Of a DNA stretch of 64,000 nt, positions 21,420 to 32,316 are shown in pieces. The stretch spans positions 175,620,645 to 175,684,644 of the forward strand of contig NC_090319.1 in NCBI RefSeq assembly GCF_040869045.1, read 5' to 3'. The DNA is from Eurosta solidaginis (lineage: Eukaryota > Arthropoda > Insecta > Diptera > Tephritidae). Position 1 is the stretch's first letter, and each line of letters starts with the position of its first letter. The position numbers and the translations under genes were made by a program. The notes below the pieces were generated by a model. It searched no databases. It was not told the DNA's origin and saw only the letters and a list, made by a program, of their open reading frames with translations.

Positions 21420-22888
21420 ATGGCAAAGTTCAGTGAATTGAAGATCCAGCAACTAAAGAAGGAGTTGGAGAGCCGTTGATTGAATACAAGCGGCGTTAAA
21501 CTTGAACTTCAGGCACGGCTACGAGAGGCAAAGGAAGCAGAAAGAATTGATGTGGAAGAGTATGTCTTTCATCTTGATGGCGAGGAGACAACAAAAATTG
21601 AAGGGAAAAACGAAACATCGCAGACGGTTACCAGCACAGACTTCAACATGTTATTAGATGCAATATCTGCACAAACATCGACAGTAGCATCAATGTCGTC
21701 GCAATTGGCATCCCAACTGGAAGCGCAAGAGGCACGTATAACAGAAATGTCATCGCAACTATCACCAACATGTCATCACAACTGGAGGAACAGAATACGT
21801 ATATGTCATCACAGATGGAATCCCAAGAGACACGAATAACATCGAAGATTGAGGCACAAGAAACGCGTATTTCAGAAATGTCGACACAGATAACATCTAA
21901 GATGGAAACAAAATTGGAAGAACAGAAGACATATTTGGCATCTCAACTGGAAGCGCAAGAGGCACGTATATCTGAAATGTCGGCACAAATTTCGGAACAG
22001 GTATCATCGCAGCTCTTTGTGAAACTGGAAGAGCAGGATGCAAAAATTTTACAACTCGAGCACAAAATTGATGCCGAAATAGAAGCGTTAAAAGGTCGTA
22101 TGGAGCAGTTACAACTAAACCGCTCACCTGTTTCAGCAAGCAATCCAAAGGTAAAAACACCATCATTTGACGGTTCTGTTCCTTTCCAGGTCTTCAAGCT
22201 ACAGTTTGAGAAGACCGCAGCAGTGAACAACTGGAATGCGGAAGATAAAGTTGCTGCATTGTTCGTAGCTTTAAAAGGACCAGCTGCGGAAATCTTACAG
22301 ACCATCCCAGAGTACGAGCGGAACAACTACGAAACATTGATGAGCGCTTTAGAGAGACGTTACGGAAGCGAGCATAGGAAACAGATATTCCAAACTGAGT
22401 TGCAAAACCGCTACCAAAAAGCAAATGAGACATTGCAGGAGTTTGCTTCAGATATTGAAAGATTGGCTCATCTTGCAAATGCGGACGCACCCGTGGAATA
22501 CACTGAAAGGGTAAAAATCCAGAGCTTCATAAATGGCATACGAGATGTGGAAACGAAGCGGGCTACATATGCGAATCCAAAACTAACATTTGCTGAAACG
22601 GTATCGCATGCACTGACTCAGGAAACAGCCTCACTTTTGAGTAAGCCAGCATACAAATCTCATCGCGTGGAAGTGGAAAAACCAGACTGGATAGACACAA
22701 TTTTGGAAGCACTAAAAGGAACGGAACAGAAAAACGATGGTGCCGTCAAATGCTTTAAATGTGGAAAGCCAGGGCACATTGCACGTTATTGCAGTACCAA
22801 CCCTAACAGTTCCAACAATGTGGGTGGTCGTAAACGCAGAGCTGAAGGATATGAGCAGATCTCCAAGACCAATCAATCATTAAACTAA
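21420..22888 (+). pseudogene. Gag of element B with SAP-like, coiled-coil, capsid and CCHC parts
   Basis: The start at 21420 is followed by the SAP-like segment, but a TGA at 21477-21479 interrupts it where unit 1 reads Gly. The coiled-coil repeats follow, with a one-base deletion near 21757 that moves the frame. From 21770 the frame is open to 22888: more coiled coil, a capsid-like region (PSFDGSVPFQVFKLQFEKTA to the YANPKLTFAETVSHAL area) and one knuckle, CFKCGKPGHIARYC, close to the C-terminus. Gag packages the RNA. The SAP-like motif suggests DNA or chromatin binding, which is inference. The pol frame begins 82 nt upstream of the Gag stop, in the -1 phase. Confidence 0.9.
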
Positions 22889-23457
22889 AGCCAGTCAGCC
22901 GCAAGGGGCGACAGCTGGCTCCCTCAATTGAATATCCCATAACCTCTATCTCAAAAATTGGAAGAAGGTCAAGCAATCTTATTATCGGAGGATATGTGGA
23001 TGGAAAGGAACGTTTACTGACTGTAATCAACAAGAAGATAAGACCATTGCATGGAGCAAGATTGCGTACAGCCACTGGAGAAGACAGCACGGTTCTAGGA
23101 GAAGTATCATGTGAAGTCGCAATTGGGAAGGTCACGGTAGTACACAATTTTATAGTGGCAGAGATTGTTGATGAAATCATAATTGGAGTGGACTTCTTAA
23201 TCGACCAGGGCGTCAAGATCGACATGCAAAGCAAGACGATGCGATATAAGAACATGGATGTGGCACTTAATTTCGGCTACGAGAGAGGCTACAGCAGTAA
23301 ACGAGTGCTGGCGGAAGAGAGTCAGCAAATACCACCAAAATCAGAAGCAGTCATCTGGGCAAAGATTGATGGAGATTGTGGGACAAAGAAATTGTGGGTT
23401 GTCGAAGCAGCAAATAAATCAGCTCTGAACATACTTGTAGGAAAACCCTGGTTATAA
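22807..23457 (+). pseudogene. Protease region of element B, active-site loop missing
   Basis: Open in the -1 phase relative to Gag. It shows the segments usual for a gypsy protease: NLIIGGYVDGKERLLTV, then RLRTATGEDS, and the hydrophobic EIIIGVDFLIDQG. The D-[ST]-G-A active-site block expected between LLTV and the flap is absent; the sequence goes straight to INKKIRPLHG. This looks like a short in-frame deletion. The frame ends at 23457 after an A-run slip near 23443-23450. The downstream sequence continues the family pattern in the next frame. Confidence 0.75.
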
Positions 23458-24290
23458 CAAAACAAGATGGACGTATTCCGGTAAGAGTACTCAATGAGTT
23501 CAAGTCACCATTCAATTTCACCAAAGGAGCTATTTTGGGAAGATGCCAAGAGGCCGAAGTAGTTATTAACTGTGAACAGCTCCAGGAACACGTTTCATCT
23601 AGTAATACTGATCTTTCAAATGACATCACGGCATGGAGGCAGGGGCTAGAGGAAGCCTATCAGAGTAAGGCAAAACAACTGCTCCTAAAGTACGCGAACA
23701 TATTTGACCAGGATGGTTCCAAACCAGGCCGCACCAATGTTGTGAAACATCAAATTGACACTGGAGATGCGAGGCCGATCCGTCAAGCTCCACGTAGTGT
23801 TCCACTGGCGAAGCGGGAAGATGTGAGTCAAATCATACAAGAAATGAGCGACAGCGGCGTCATCGAACCATCAGCTAGTCCATGGAGCTCACCGGTAGTA
23901 CTTGTAAAGAGGAAGGATGAAAAAATGAGGCTTTGCGTGGACTACCGGAAGTTGAATGACGTTACGAAAAAGGATAGCTACCCATTGATTCTGGACTCGC
24001 TATCTGGTACGAAATGGTTTTCCACACTGGACTTGAAAAGCGGCTACTGGCAAGTTGAGGTGAAGGAGGAAGATAAAGAGAAAACAGCCTTCAGTGTCGG
24101 TGATGGTCTTTGGCAATTTACAGTGATGCCTTTTGGACTTTGTAATGCGCCAGCTACTTTTGAGAGACTCATGGACCAGGTACTAAAAGGACTTGGAAAA
24201 CATGCTTGGTGTACCTGGACGACATCATCGTATTGGGCAAGAGTTTTGATGAACATTTTAAGAACTTGGAGGAAGTTTTCCAGAGAATAG
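23458..24290 (+). pseudogene. Reverse transcriptase of element B, N-terminal two thirds
   Basis: Shows HQIDTGDARPIRQAPRSVP, MRLCVDYRKLND, FSTLDLKSGYWQVEV (motif A) and VMPFGLCNAPATFERLMDQV. Just before the YLDD motif, at about 24204, the frame slips by one base, so the last ~28 codons of this frame are out of register and the catalytic motif continues in the +2 frame at 24206. It is part of the B pol, between protease and RNase H. Confidence 0.9.
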
Positions 24291-25231
24291 CTGGCGCTGG
24301 TCTGAAGTTAAGTCCCAAAAAGTGTACGATGTTTAAAAAGAAAGTAAATTATTTGGGCCACAAGGTAGCGACAGAAGGTGTGTGTGCAGCGAATGAAAAG
24401 ATAGAGGCAGTAAAGGATTGGCCAAAACCACAGAATCTGCATGAATTGAGAAGTTTCCTTGGGCTGTGCACATATTACCGCCGATTTGTACCAAATTTTG
24501 CCAGCCTAGCCCATAGTCTCCACGAGCTAACAAGAAAAAATAAAGCTTTTGAATGGAAGAGGGAGCAAGAAGTAGCTTTCCAAATATTGAAAGAGCGGTT
24601 GTGCACTGCCCCAATGTTGGCATACCCGATTCCAGGAGCAACGTTTATTCTAGATACAGATGCGAGCGGATATGCTATAGGATGCGTTTTATCACAACTG
24701 GTCGATGGACAAGAGAAGGTAGTTGCATATTACAGCCGTTCAATTGGAAAACCAGGGAGGAACTATTGCGTTACACGGAGAGAGCTGTTGGCATTGGTAG
24801 AGTGCATTAAACATTTTCACAAATACCTCTACGGTCAGCGATTCCGTGTCAGGACAGATCACGCAGCGTTGAAATGGCTTCTGCAGTTCCGTAATCCGGA
24901 AGGACAATTGGCACGGTGGATCGAGCGACTACAAAGCTATGACTTTTCCATTGAGCATCGAAAAGGTAGTACCCATGGAAATGCTGATGCAATGTCACGA
25001 ACACCATGTAGTCTGGAATGCAAGCACTGCTCAAAGGCCGAGTCTAAAGAAGACATTATAGATGTCCGGCTAATGACTATAACGTGTACGGATGAATGGG
25101 ACAAGGAACAACTAAGCAAGTGTCAGCTAGAAGATACAGATCTGTCACATGCTATGCAAGGGCTCGAGCGAAACGAAAGACCAAGCAGAGAGGAGATGTC
25201 AGCAGAGAGTCCCATTGCGAAGTCATATTGA
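24206..25231 (+). pseudogene. RT C-terminus and RNase H of element B
   Basis: Begins with VYLDDIIVLGKSFDEH (RT motif C) and KVNYLGHKV, then the connection segment (LRSFLGLCTYYRRFVPNFA) and RNase H: ILDTDASGYAIGCVLS, RRELLALVECIKHFHKYLYG, RTDHAALKWLL and GNADAMSR. An in-frame TGA at 25229-25231 ends it. The reading continues in the same frame into the integrase, so this is a single nonsense change. Confidence 0.9.
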
Positions 25232-26396
25232 GCACAGTGGAACTGTTTAGAATTGATATCCGGTTGCTTGCATCGAGTATGGGAGATTGAGGATGGTCAA
25301 TACAAGAAGAAACTGATAGTTGTTCCCAGGAAGAGGATTCCTGACGTGCTCAGCGAGCTGCACAATGGTCCAAGTGGAGGTCATCTTGGAATCACGAAGA
25401 CACTCGAGAAAATTAAGCAGAGATTCTATTGGGTTAATTGCCGTCAGTCGGTCACCGAGTGGATTGCCAACTGCGAGGTATGCAACAGAGCGAAAGGGCC
25501 CAAAACCCGAAGTCATGGCCAGATGAAGCAGTATATTTCAGGTGCACCATTTGAAAGGATCGCCATGGATGTCGCAGGTCCACTTCCTACTAGCAACCGC
25601 GGAAACAAATACGTACTGGTGGTAATGGATTATTTCAGTAAATGGCCAGAGGTATACCCAATCCCAAACCAAGAAGCAGAAACAGTAGCAGAAGTGGTTA
25701 AAAACGAATGGGTTGCAAGGTATGGTGTACCAATGGAGTTACATTCTGACCAAGGCAGGAATTTTGAATCAGCTGTGTTCCAAGAAATGTGCAAGAAGTT
25801 GGGTATTCGAAAAACACGGACAACTGCATTGCTTCCTCAGTCCGATGGTATGGTGGAACGCTTCAATAGAACATTGGGGGGAGCATTTAAGCAAAGTAGT
25901 AGACAAGTACCGTAAGGACTGGGATACACACATATCATTATTCTTGATGGCCTACCGATCGGCAGTACATGACACAACGGGCCGAACTCCCGCAAAGGTA
26001 ATTTTTGGCAATGACCTTCGACTGCCAGCTGATTTGAAGTATCGGATAGATGCCGATGCGGAGAGGAAGAAATCCACTGGTGTCTTGGAAGAAGAGCTGA
26101 GAGAGATACACGATCTGGTAAGGCAACGAGCAAAGATTATGAGTGACAAGATGAAAGCGAGGTACGATAAAGCAAGGAGATTTGGTGCTGCTATACAACC
26201 CACAACGAAAAAAAGGTTTGTCCCCGAAATTGCAGTGTAACTGGGAAGGCCCATACAAAGTTGTAAAACGGATCAACGATGTAGTGTACCGCATACAAAC
26301 CATTGGCAAACCACGAACCAAAATGAAAGTGGTTCATTTGGAGAGGCTAGCAGCGGTTAAATCGAGAGATTTGTCTAATCGGGACGATCAGACTTA
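25232..26396 (+). pseudogene. Integrase of element B
   Basis: The zinc-binding N-terminus (GGHLGITKTLEKIKQRFYW and NCEVCNRAK) and core (IAMDVAGPLP, VVMDYFSKWPEVYPI, LHSDQGRNFES, QSDGMVERFNR) read in one frame to 25915. A G-run (25876-25881) then shifts the frame, and the part from TLGEHLSKVV to YDKARRFGA continues to about 26180. A further slip leads to the C-terminal barrel-like segment (LSPKLQCNWEGPYKVVKRI, VVHLERL) ending at 26396. The catalytic D, D and E are all visible despite the breaks. Confidence 0.9.
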
Positions 26397-26408
26397 GGTG
26401 GAGGGCAG
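26396..26408 (+). other. Polypurine tract of element B
   Basis: AGGTGGAGGGCAG immediately before the TGTCACG of the 3' LTR. Confidence 0.75.
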
Positions 26409-27060
26409 TGTCACGAATATTAGCAAAACTAAGGGGTGCTGCCGTCTCTAAGCCGGTGTTAAGCAGTGACGTGAATGCACATCAATAATTCAATCATTAT
26501 GTATCTACACGAAACAATAATTGCGTCTACATATATGTACCATGTACGTATACGAGCAGCGGAGAGTCAATGCACTAACACATGCATATATCTGAGATAC
26601 TCCTATAAGTATGCAATGAGAGAAACTATAAAATTGTGCAATTGTAGTTACAGCTGAGAAGTTTGAGAGCTACTGGACTAGCAGATTCTGGAAGCGCCTA
26701 GAAGATGTATACAATTGTGCAATTTTAGTTATAGCTGAGAAGTTTGAGAGCTCATGGACAATGCTAGTAGATTCTAGAAAATGCGAACGAGGAAACCAAA
26801 GAGTATAAAAGGCGACAGATGTAGAGGCGCTGTAATTCAGTTTAATTTGAGTTGTCAAGCAGTTATGACTAAGACGATATCTAGCGAGCAATAGCAGTAT
26901 TATTTTGAAAGTCAGTTTCATTTAAGCTATCAGTTTGGTTATTAAGCTATTAATAAAGGCCATTTTTCCAGTATTCAATTTTGGAGTTATTTATTCAACA
27001 GTTTAGCGATACGAACCTAGCAAAAGGGCAAATAAGAGGATTTGCAGCAAATTTTTTACA
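26409..27060 (+). repeat. 3' LTR of element B
   Basis: 652 bp, TGTCACG...TTTTTTACA, with TATA at 26803 and AATAAA at 26952-26957. It is followed by TTAT, matching the four bases before the 5' LTR: the 4-bp target duplication normal for gypsy-type elements. Confidence 0.95.
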
Positions 27061-27259
27061 TTATTAATTTTTTCTTCCTCTGTTTTGTGCCTAACTGTTT
27101 ATACTGTTGTGGCCTTCCAACAAGGCGCACCAGTCGTTTGTTCGTTGGACTAGCTGGCGCCACTTGGTAATAATAGGGGAATTTAAATACTTTTCCGCCT
27201 GGTCCTTCCAGGGGAGTAGAGGCCGCCCTGTTCCTCTGCATAACATAGTCTAGCCAGAG
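27061..27259. other. Short unassigned flank left of the Transib element
   Basis: No recognisable feature. The last five bases, CAGAG, form the left half of an imperfect Transib target duplication. Confidence 0.5.
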
Positions 27260-27297
27260 CACAGTAGCGCCTTTTGAGTTTTTTCTTTGCAAAAATC
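27260..27297 (+). repeat. Left Transib TIR: heptamer, 22-bp spacer, nonamer-like
   Basis: CACAGTA at 27260-27266, spacer 27267-27288 starting GCGCCTTTTG, and GCAAAAATC at 27289-27297. The last matches seven of nine bases of the RSS nonamer consensus ACAAAAACC. Confidence 0.8.
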
Positions 27298-28039
27298 ATA
27301 ACTTTTGAACCAATGAAGACATTTTAAAAATTTAAAATGCAAATGAAAGCTAATTATTTGAAGTTTTATTTTCGTATTGTTTCTTTTAAATGGCAATACT
27401 CTTATAAAACTCAAATGCCCATTTTTGGTGCCACAATAACAAGGTGCTTCAAAATTCATCGTAAAATTTTACATGTTTTTTTTTTTAATTTACAAGCCAA
27501 ATATGTATTTTATTAATAACTAAAAGTTATTGAAATTGGTTCAATGAAATTTTATTTGAGCTAAAGATTAAACAGCCAACGAATTTTGGAAAAGGCGAGT
27601 GGCACTGCCCATTTATGCTAAAAAGTTTGATCTTAGTAACCGCTTCATCAATTTGTACCAAACTCGTTAGACGTATTGATTTCTATAGAAATTTAATACT
27701 CGTTTGAAGGCGAAATGCTTAAGCTTTAAAATAAATTTGATAAACTTTAGAGAAATGCAATAACGAAAAGTATATATTTATAAATTACTAAATTATTTAA
27801 TTCTTAAAAAATTAGCTTGTACATAGGTATCTTATTTTTCAATAAAGTAACAAAATTGATTAGTAAATCTCTGTTTCATTGTTGTGATAAGAAGTGAGAA
27901 ACTTATTTTATCTTAACATAGTCATCGTCACTGGAACATATATCTAACAAAACAACCATTTCTGAGCTATACGCATCTGTAAGATCTTTTTGTGTTCTTA
28001 CATACCTCATAGATGATATGACTGGATCAGAAAAGATAG

Positions 28040-29883
28040 CTAACATGTTGAAAGGTTTTCGTTTTGTCTAACTCGTGATACTTTGCAGGTGTTCATATAT
28101 CTATATCTTTTGTAGTCCTTGTTCTTAGATTCTTGAGCTTTTTCAGACAATTCTCCTAATGGTAAGCACTGGTACTCTATTAAATCTTTTCCATGTGCTA
28201 AAATTTTATGTACCCTTGGTGTAAGTTTCTTCTCAGGATAATTTTGATGCAGCAAATCTGTAGTTTTAGATGCATTTTTGCAAATTTGGGTCCATTAACT
28301 GGTTCATGGCAGTTTAAAATATTTAAAATTACTCCCAATCTTCTCACAATATCTCTATCAACTCCTGTTATGCGAGCAGTCACTTCATCGTTTTCAAAAA
28401 ATCTTCTTGAGGAGTTACACTCCCTCATTTGTATTTCCGTATCCATACTTTGGACAGTCAACTCTAAGGCCAATAATCTCTTTATAGAATGCATCCTGAA
28501 TTACTTTTTTTCTCCTGTTTTGTTTCTCCTTACATGTTGTATTGTCGTCGAAAACTTCTCCTTTTGTGGTAGCGTATAAGCCGGCTTCAAAACAAATTCC
28601 ATACATCTTATCCTAGAATGCAAAGGAGATATTCCATACTCATAATTTAGTTCGTCAGTTATTGAATCATCAAGGTTTTCCAAGTCCTTTTGGCTCTTCT
28701 TACAAATTGAACATTTCATTGTAGATGTCGTATTTGTTATTAAGTTCAAAACTTTTCTATCGACCATTGTTAGAAGAAAATCATGCTTTTGTAATGACAT
28801 TCCCCTCTTCAATCTCAATTATTGTTGGTTCTTATTTGGCAATTTGATTTTTTATATCACTCACTGTAGCTTTTATGAGTTCCGAAGACTCCTTCTCGTA
28901 TTTAAATAATATCGGGCGGCACAATATAGTTGATGACGGACGTGGATTTTTCCAATATTCTGAAGCTTCACCTTTTAGTCGTAATGGAACAATAGAAGCC
29001 ATAAACATATTACTATCTGTAATTGTTTCATCGTCTACATTTATTCTTTGTTTATATGCGCTTTGTCCTGATGATCCCACTTAGTTATCAATGCTAGCTC
29101 CTTTGGCAGTGATTTTAACTTTTCTTCAGTAAAACTTTGAAGGAGTCCTGTAGACGTGTGATCCATTAGGATTTGTAGCTCAATTTCAGCTGATACTTCG
29201 GTTATTTTGGGACTTAGAGGAACTGCTTCTTTCTTGGCTTGAGTAATTTTTTTGTATCCAGGTAAAATGTCGGCATTACGTTGCAATAATGACTTACGCA
29301 ATATAATATATTTTTTCTCCGTTAAACCGAGATCTATAAACAGCGCCAAAGCTTCTTCGGGAGTGTATTTCCTAGGTAGCGCATTTGGTGGTGTGGGAAT
29401 GCTGTTTTTGATCCTCATTAGTCGCACTGGACTTGTTACCGCAACTGCTTCTGTTATATGAGACTTCACGTTTTCTTCATCTTTTTTATATTTAATAGCC
29501 AGTGCTTCTGAAAGATGAGTCGTGGCCATACCTTTTGTGGTATCAGACAGCTTCCTTTTCCTAATGTAGGTAGAACACTCTTCTATGGGATTTGTTGGTC
29601 TCCCTCTAGTTGGATTGGCTGACGTGCTAGGCGTTTCTTCATCCAAAAAAGTTTTGTCAGCTAGCCACTTTTCATGCTTACTTAGAAATTTTGAATTGTT
29701 ACGATAGACGTCCTTCCATTTTCTTTCTATCATAATGTATTGTAAACCAATTTTTTCTTCCAGGCCTTCCTTTTCTTTAATGCTTGTTTCACTCGCTAAT
29801 TCTCTCATAATAGCCTCAACGAAGTCCCGTCCTGACTTTGTAAATTTAAACACCGCAAATAGTTTCGAGTTTTCTAGATACAT
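28040..29883 (-). pseudogene. RAG1/Transib-like transposase, frameshifted
   Basis: About 610 codons over several frames. 29883-29041 is the N-terminal region (WLADKTFLDEETPSTSANPT, EEALALFIDLGLTEKKYIIL, VSAEIELQILMDHTSTGLLQ). Then 29080-28832 has SSGQSAYKQR, WKNPRPSSTILCRPILFKYE and KESSELIKATV. 28818-28501 has a C-x2-C pair (MKCSICKKSQ) and ISPLHSRIRCMEF. 28494-28198 has RRFFENDEVTARITGVD. 28255-28040 has the H-x4-H motif HKILAHG and ELSEKAQESKNKDYKRYR. The order of CxxC, HxxxxH and the E-containing segment parallels the RAG1 core. The first frameshift falls at KW/GSSGQS, where relatives usually carry an extra Asp-containing dipeptide, so a catalytic Asp may be lost (inference). Confidence 0.75.
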
Positions 29884-30660
29884 ATTAGAATTGGCTTCGA
29901 GTGTATCTGACTAAATATTAAACTGTGAACTATATTTAAAAATACTATTCACTTTATTTAAGTAAACAGAATGCTTAGTTCCTTAATCTCCAAAAGACGA
30001 ATGATAATGTGCTTTGTATGATGGATAGCTTTATATACCTACTCAAATTATTAAAATGAATTTCGGGTATACAATTCGTAACTAAAAAAATTTATGTTAT
30101 TAACAAGTTCCAATAACGACCTTACGGCCGTACTGAATTATATATACCTGCTCAGACGCGTATTTATGCCCAGGGTTGTTTAACTTTATTTGATGTAAAA
30201 AGTGAAGTTGCAGCTGGACGCAGGTAGACTTTATGAATTTAGGTAACTGAATATTTCACAAATAACTACTCTTAATTTGACGGAGCACATATTTTAACAT
30301 TTTTTTCCATAAAAGTTTTAAAAAGGCCTAAAAATAGGCATTTCGGAAAACAGGTATATCCGCCAACTTTTACCAAAAAAAAACAATATTTTTTTGTTTC
30401 AATCCTAAATTAAATTATCTTTAATTGGTATATAAGAAAACGACAACCGGCCGCCTTATTTACTCACAAAACCATTTTAAATACAACGAAAAAAAAGAAA
30501 AATTTCAAATTTTCCCAATGTTGAAAATTTGTCAACTTTGAGCGGCTCTACCTTGTAAACTATAATTTTCTGTGAAAAAACAGTTATATATTCTTGATCC
30601 CTGGAAAATTCTCTATTAGAAACATGTATTAGATTTAGCGAACGCTTTCATGATTTTTTT

Positions 30661-30698
30661 GATTTTTGCCATGCTTTAACGGCAAAGGCGCCACTGTG
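30661..30698 (-). repeat. Right Transib TIR: heptamer, 22-bp spacer, nonamer-like
   Basis: On the minus strand, CACAGTG (30698-30692), a 22-bp spacer starting GCGCCTTTGCC, then GCAAAAATC (30669-30661). The heptamer equals the consensus V(D)J heptamer. Confidence 0.85.
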
Positions 30699-31817
30699 CA
30701 GCGTAGCTGCTGTGTTTTATCCTCGCTGTATTAAGTAAATGCCGGTGTCGAACACTACCAAAGCCGCCTCGTCAGCTGTTGTCAGTGTCAATGCTTTAGC
30801 ACGATATATTAGGACAGGTAAAGTTGAACTGGCTAGTCCGTAGGGACTAGAGGTTTACGCCGATCACTTTATCGACGGGGGCGGCGTAGGGTCTATTATT
30901 TACCGGCGGCGGTGGCGAGCCGGCTTACGCCGGTGTTCTTACTCAAAAAGCTTGATTTTCCTATTTAAAAAAATATTATTTAGGAAATGGTTTGTTTGTA
31001 TGTATTTAAGGAAATCAACGTTTTGGCCATTTCGGAAAGATCTGGGGTTTTTGCCTCAAAATCTCGCAGATCGTTCAAAAATGTTCAGGAGTAGCTCCTT
31101 TCGGAGGGATTGCCTTTCTTTAAATCATTTGGGGCTCCTTGGCGGTCACGCACAAAGACGACTTACTGTTGCTATTAATGGTCTATTAATACACATAATG
31201 CTCGTGGCATAGGACGCCCCCAGTTTTTCCGGCTTTTAAGAGCTATAATCCCGATGTGCGAACAGTAGCAATCCCGACCACCAGTTACTACCACGCCTCC
31301 TGACCCTCAAAACTTATGCCAGCACAGAAGCTTTAGGACTGCGACTGCGAACTCATACCTTCGTCGACGCCACTTTCTTAGAAGATCTAGGTGTAGCTCC
31401 GAAGACTTTCTAACGGATGCTTTTGTCGCGCTATGCCGAAACACCTTGAAACGTTAGGGAGTGACTATTCTGCCAAGGATGCCGCCCTTGAAATAATAAG
31501 CAGTCTAAGTGAATGTCATTGCCTAACTCATAAAAATTTTACAAGGACCCTGGATGCAATTTTTAAAATGTTAACTGTTGTTTTCCGGCCTTATGATATA
31601 AGAACTTATTATGGATGACCGCGTAGCTTCAGTTTTTCGGCTAGTTCGACTGTTCGCTTAATTAGGCTAGTAACACACACGGTCATTAGTGCCAATGTCT
31701 TGGGAAGCTTTTGCTTCACCACTTTGAGTGTTCTTGCGAAGAACAAAGCCTCACCTGGTAAATATATGTGCCTACGTATTCACATTGGTAAAAGGAGCCG
31801 TAACGTGTAGATCATAT
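30699..31817. other. No recognisable gene
   Basis: Unique-looking sequence with a GC-rich patch near 30880-30935 (GGCGGCGGTGGCGAGCCGG). Short frames are not family-like. Confidence 0.5.
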
Positions 31818-32316
31818 TGTAAGGAATTCTGGGGATTTCTGATATTTATGCACCTTTTGCTAACGTTCGAATCGCTAAACTGTTGAATAAATCACTACAA
31901 TATTCAGTATTGCAAACTGATCTTTATTTAGCTTACTTATTGGTAAAGTGTTTAAATCAAAACTGATTAGTTGTTACTCTGCTTGCGCTACTTGTATACT
32001 CTCTCTTGCCTCGTCCGCATATTTATCCAAAGGTCTACACGTTTCACCTTCTAGAACTGTTGTATCTCCTGCTTGGCAATTTAGTTATATACGTCTGTAT
32101 GTGTGAGTAAGAATTTCGGTTGATGACTACATGTGTGTGTGTGAGATATCTCTTCACTTCGAGCTGCTGGTTATGTGCGTGCATGTACTTCTCGTCGCCT
32201 TCCATGTATGTGTGTAAATGATGATTGATGTGTTCATGTACACAAGAGTGGGTTGCTTTAATGTTTTTGTGTTGCGATTATTTACTAACAACCTAGTGAT
32301 GTCAAAATTCGTCACA
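31818..32316 (-). repeat. Solo LTR of a family related to element B
   Basis: 499 bp, TG..CA bounded, flanked by ATAT on both sides (31814-31817 and 32317-32320), a 4-bp target duplication. Read on the minus strand, its 3' part matches the B LTR R-U5 (TTATTCAACAGTTTAGCGAT, GCAAAAGG) and it ends in TTACA. The U3 part differs, so it is a sister family. No internal sequence remains, as expected after LTR-LTR recombination. Confidence 0.85.

Larger units (their letters stand above)
15563..22508. repeat. Tandem duplication, unit 2
   Basis: 6946 bp. It begins at CTGCAAATTGATATG inside the A gag (matching 8722) and ends inside the B gag at TACACTGAAA (matching 15559). The junction at 15560-15562 has a three-base filler, ATG. 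Beyond 22508 the B element continues as unique sequence. Confidence 0.95.
27260..30698 (-). mobile_element. Transib-superfamily DNA transposon (RAG1-like)
   Basis: 3439 bp with matching termini and a RAG1-like transposase on the minus strand. The left end begins CACAGTAGCGCC and the right end, read inward, CACAGTGGCGCC. At both ends a GCAAAAATC nonamer-like block follows exactly 22 bp after the heptamer. The 5-bp flanks are CAGAG and CAGCG, one mismatch, consistent with the GC-rich 5-bp target duplications of Transib. The transposase is interrupted, so the copy is not autonomous. Confidence 0.8.

Noticed and set aside
27260..30698. A RAG2-like partner gene in the Transib element
   Set aside because: No kelch-like or other second ORF was visible on either strand between the termini; plus-strand frames at 28208-28579 and 29252-29461 are shadows of the transposase.
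30952..31212. 86-codon plus-strand frame as a host gene
   Set aside because: No recognisable domain, no neighbouring exons, and similar random frames occur throughout the AT-rich parts.
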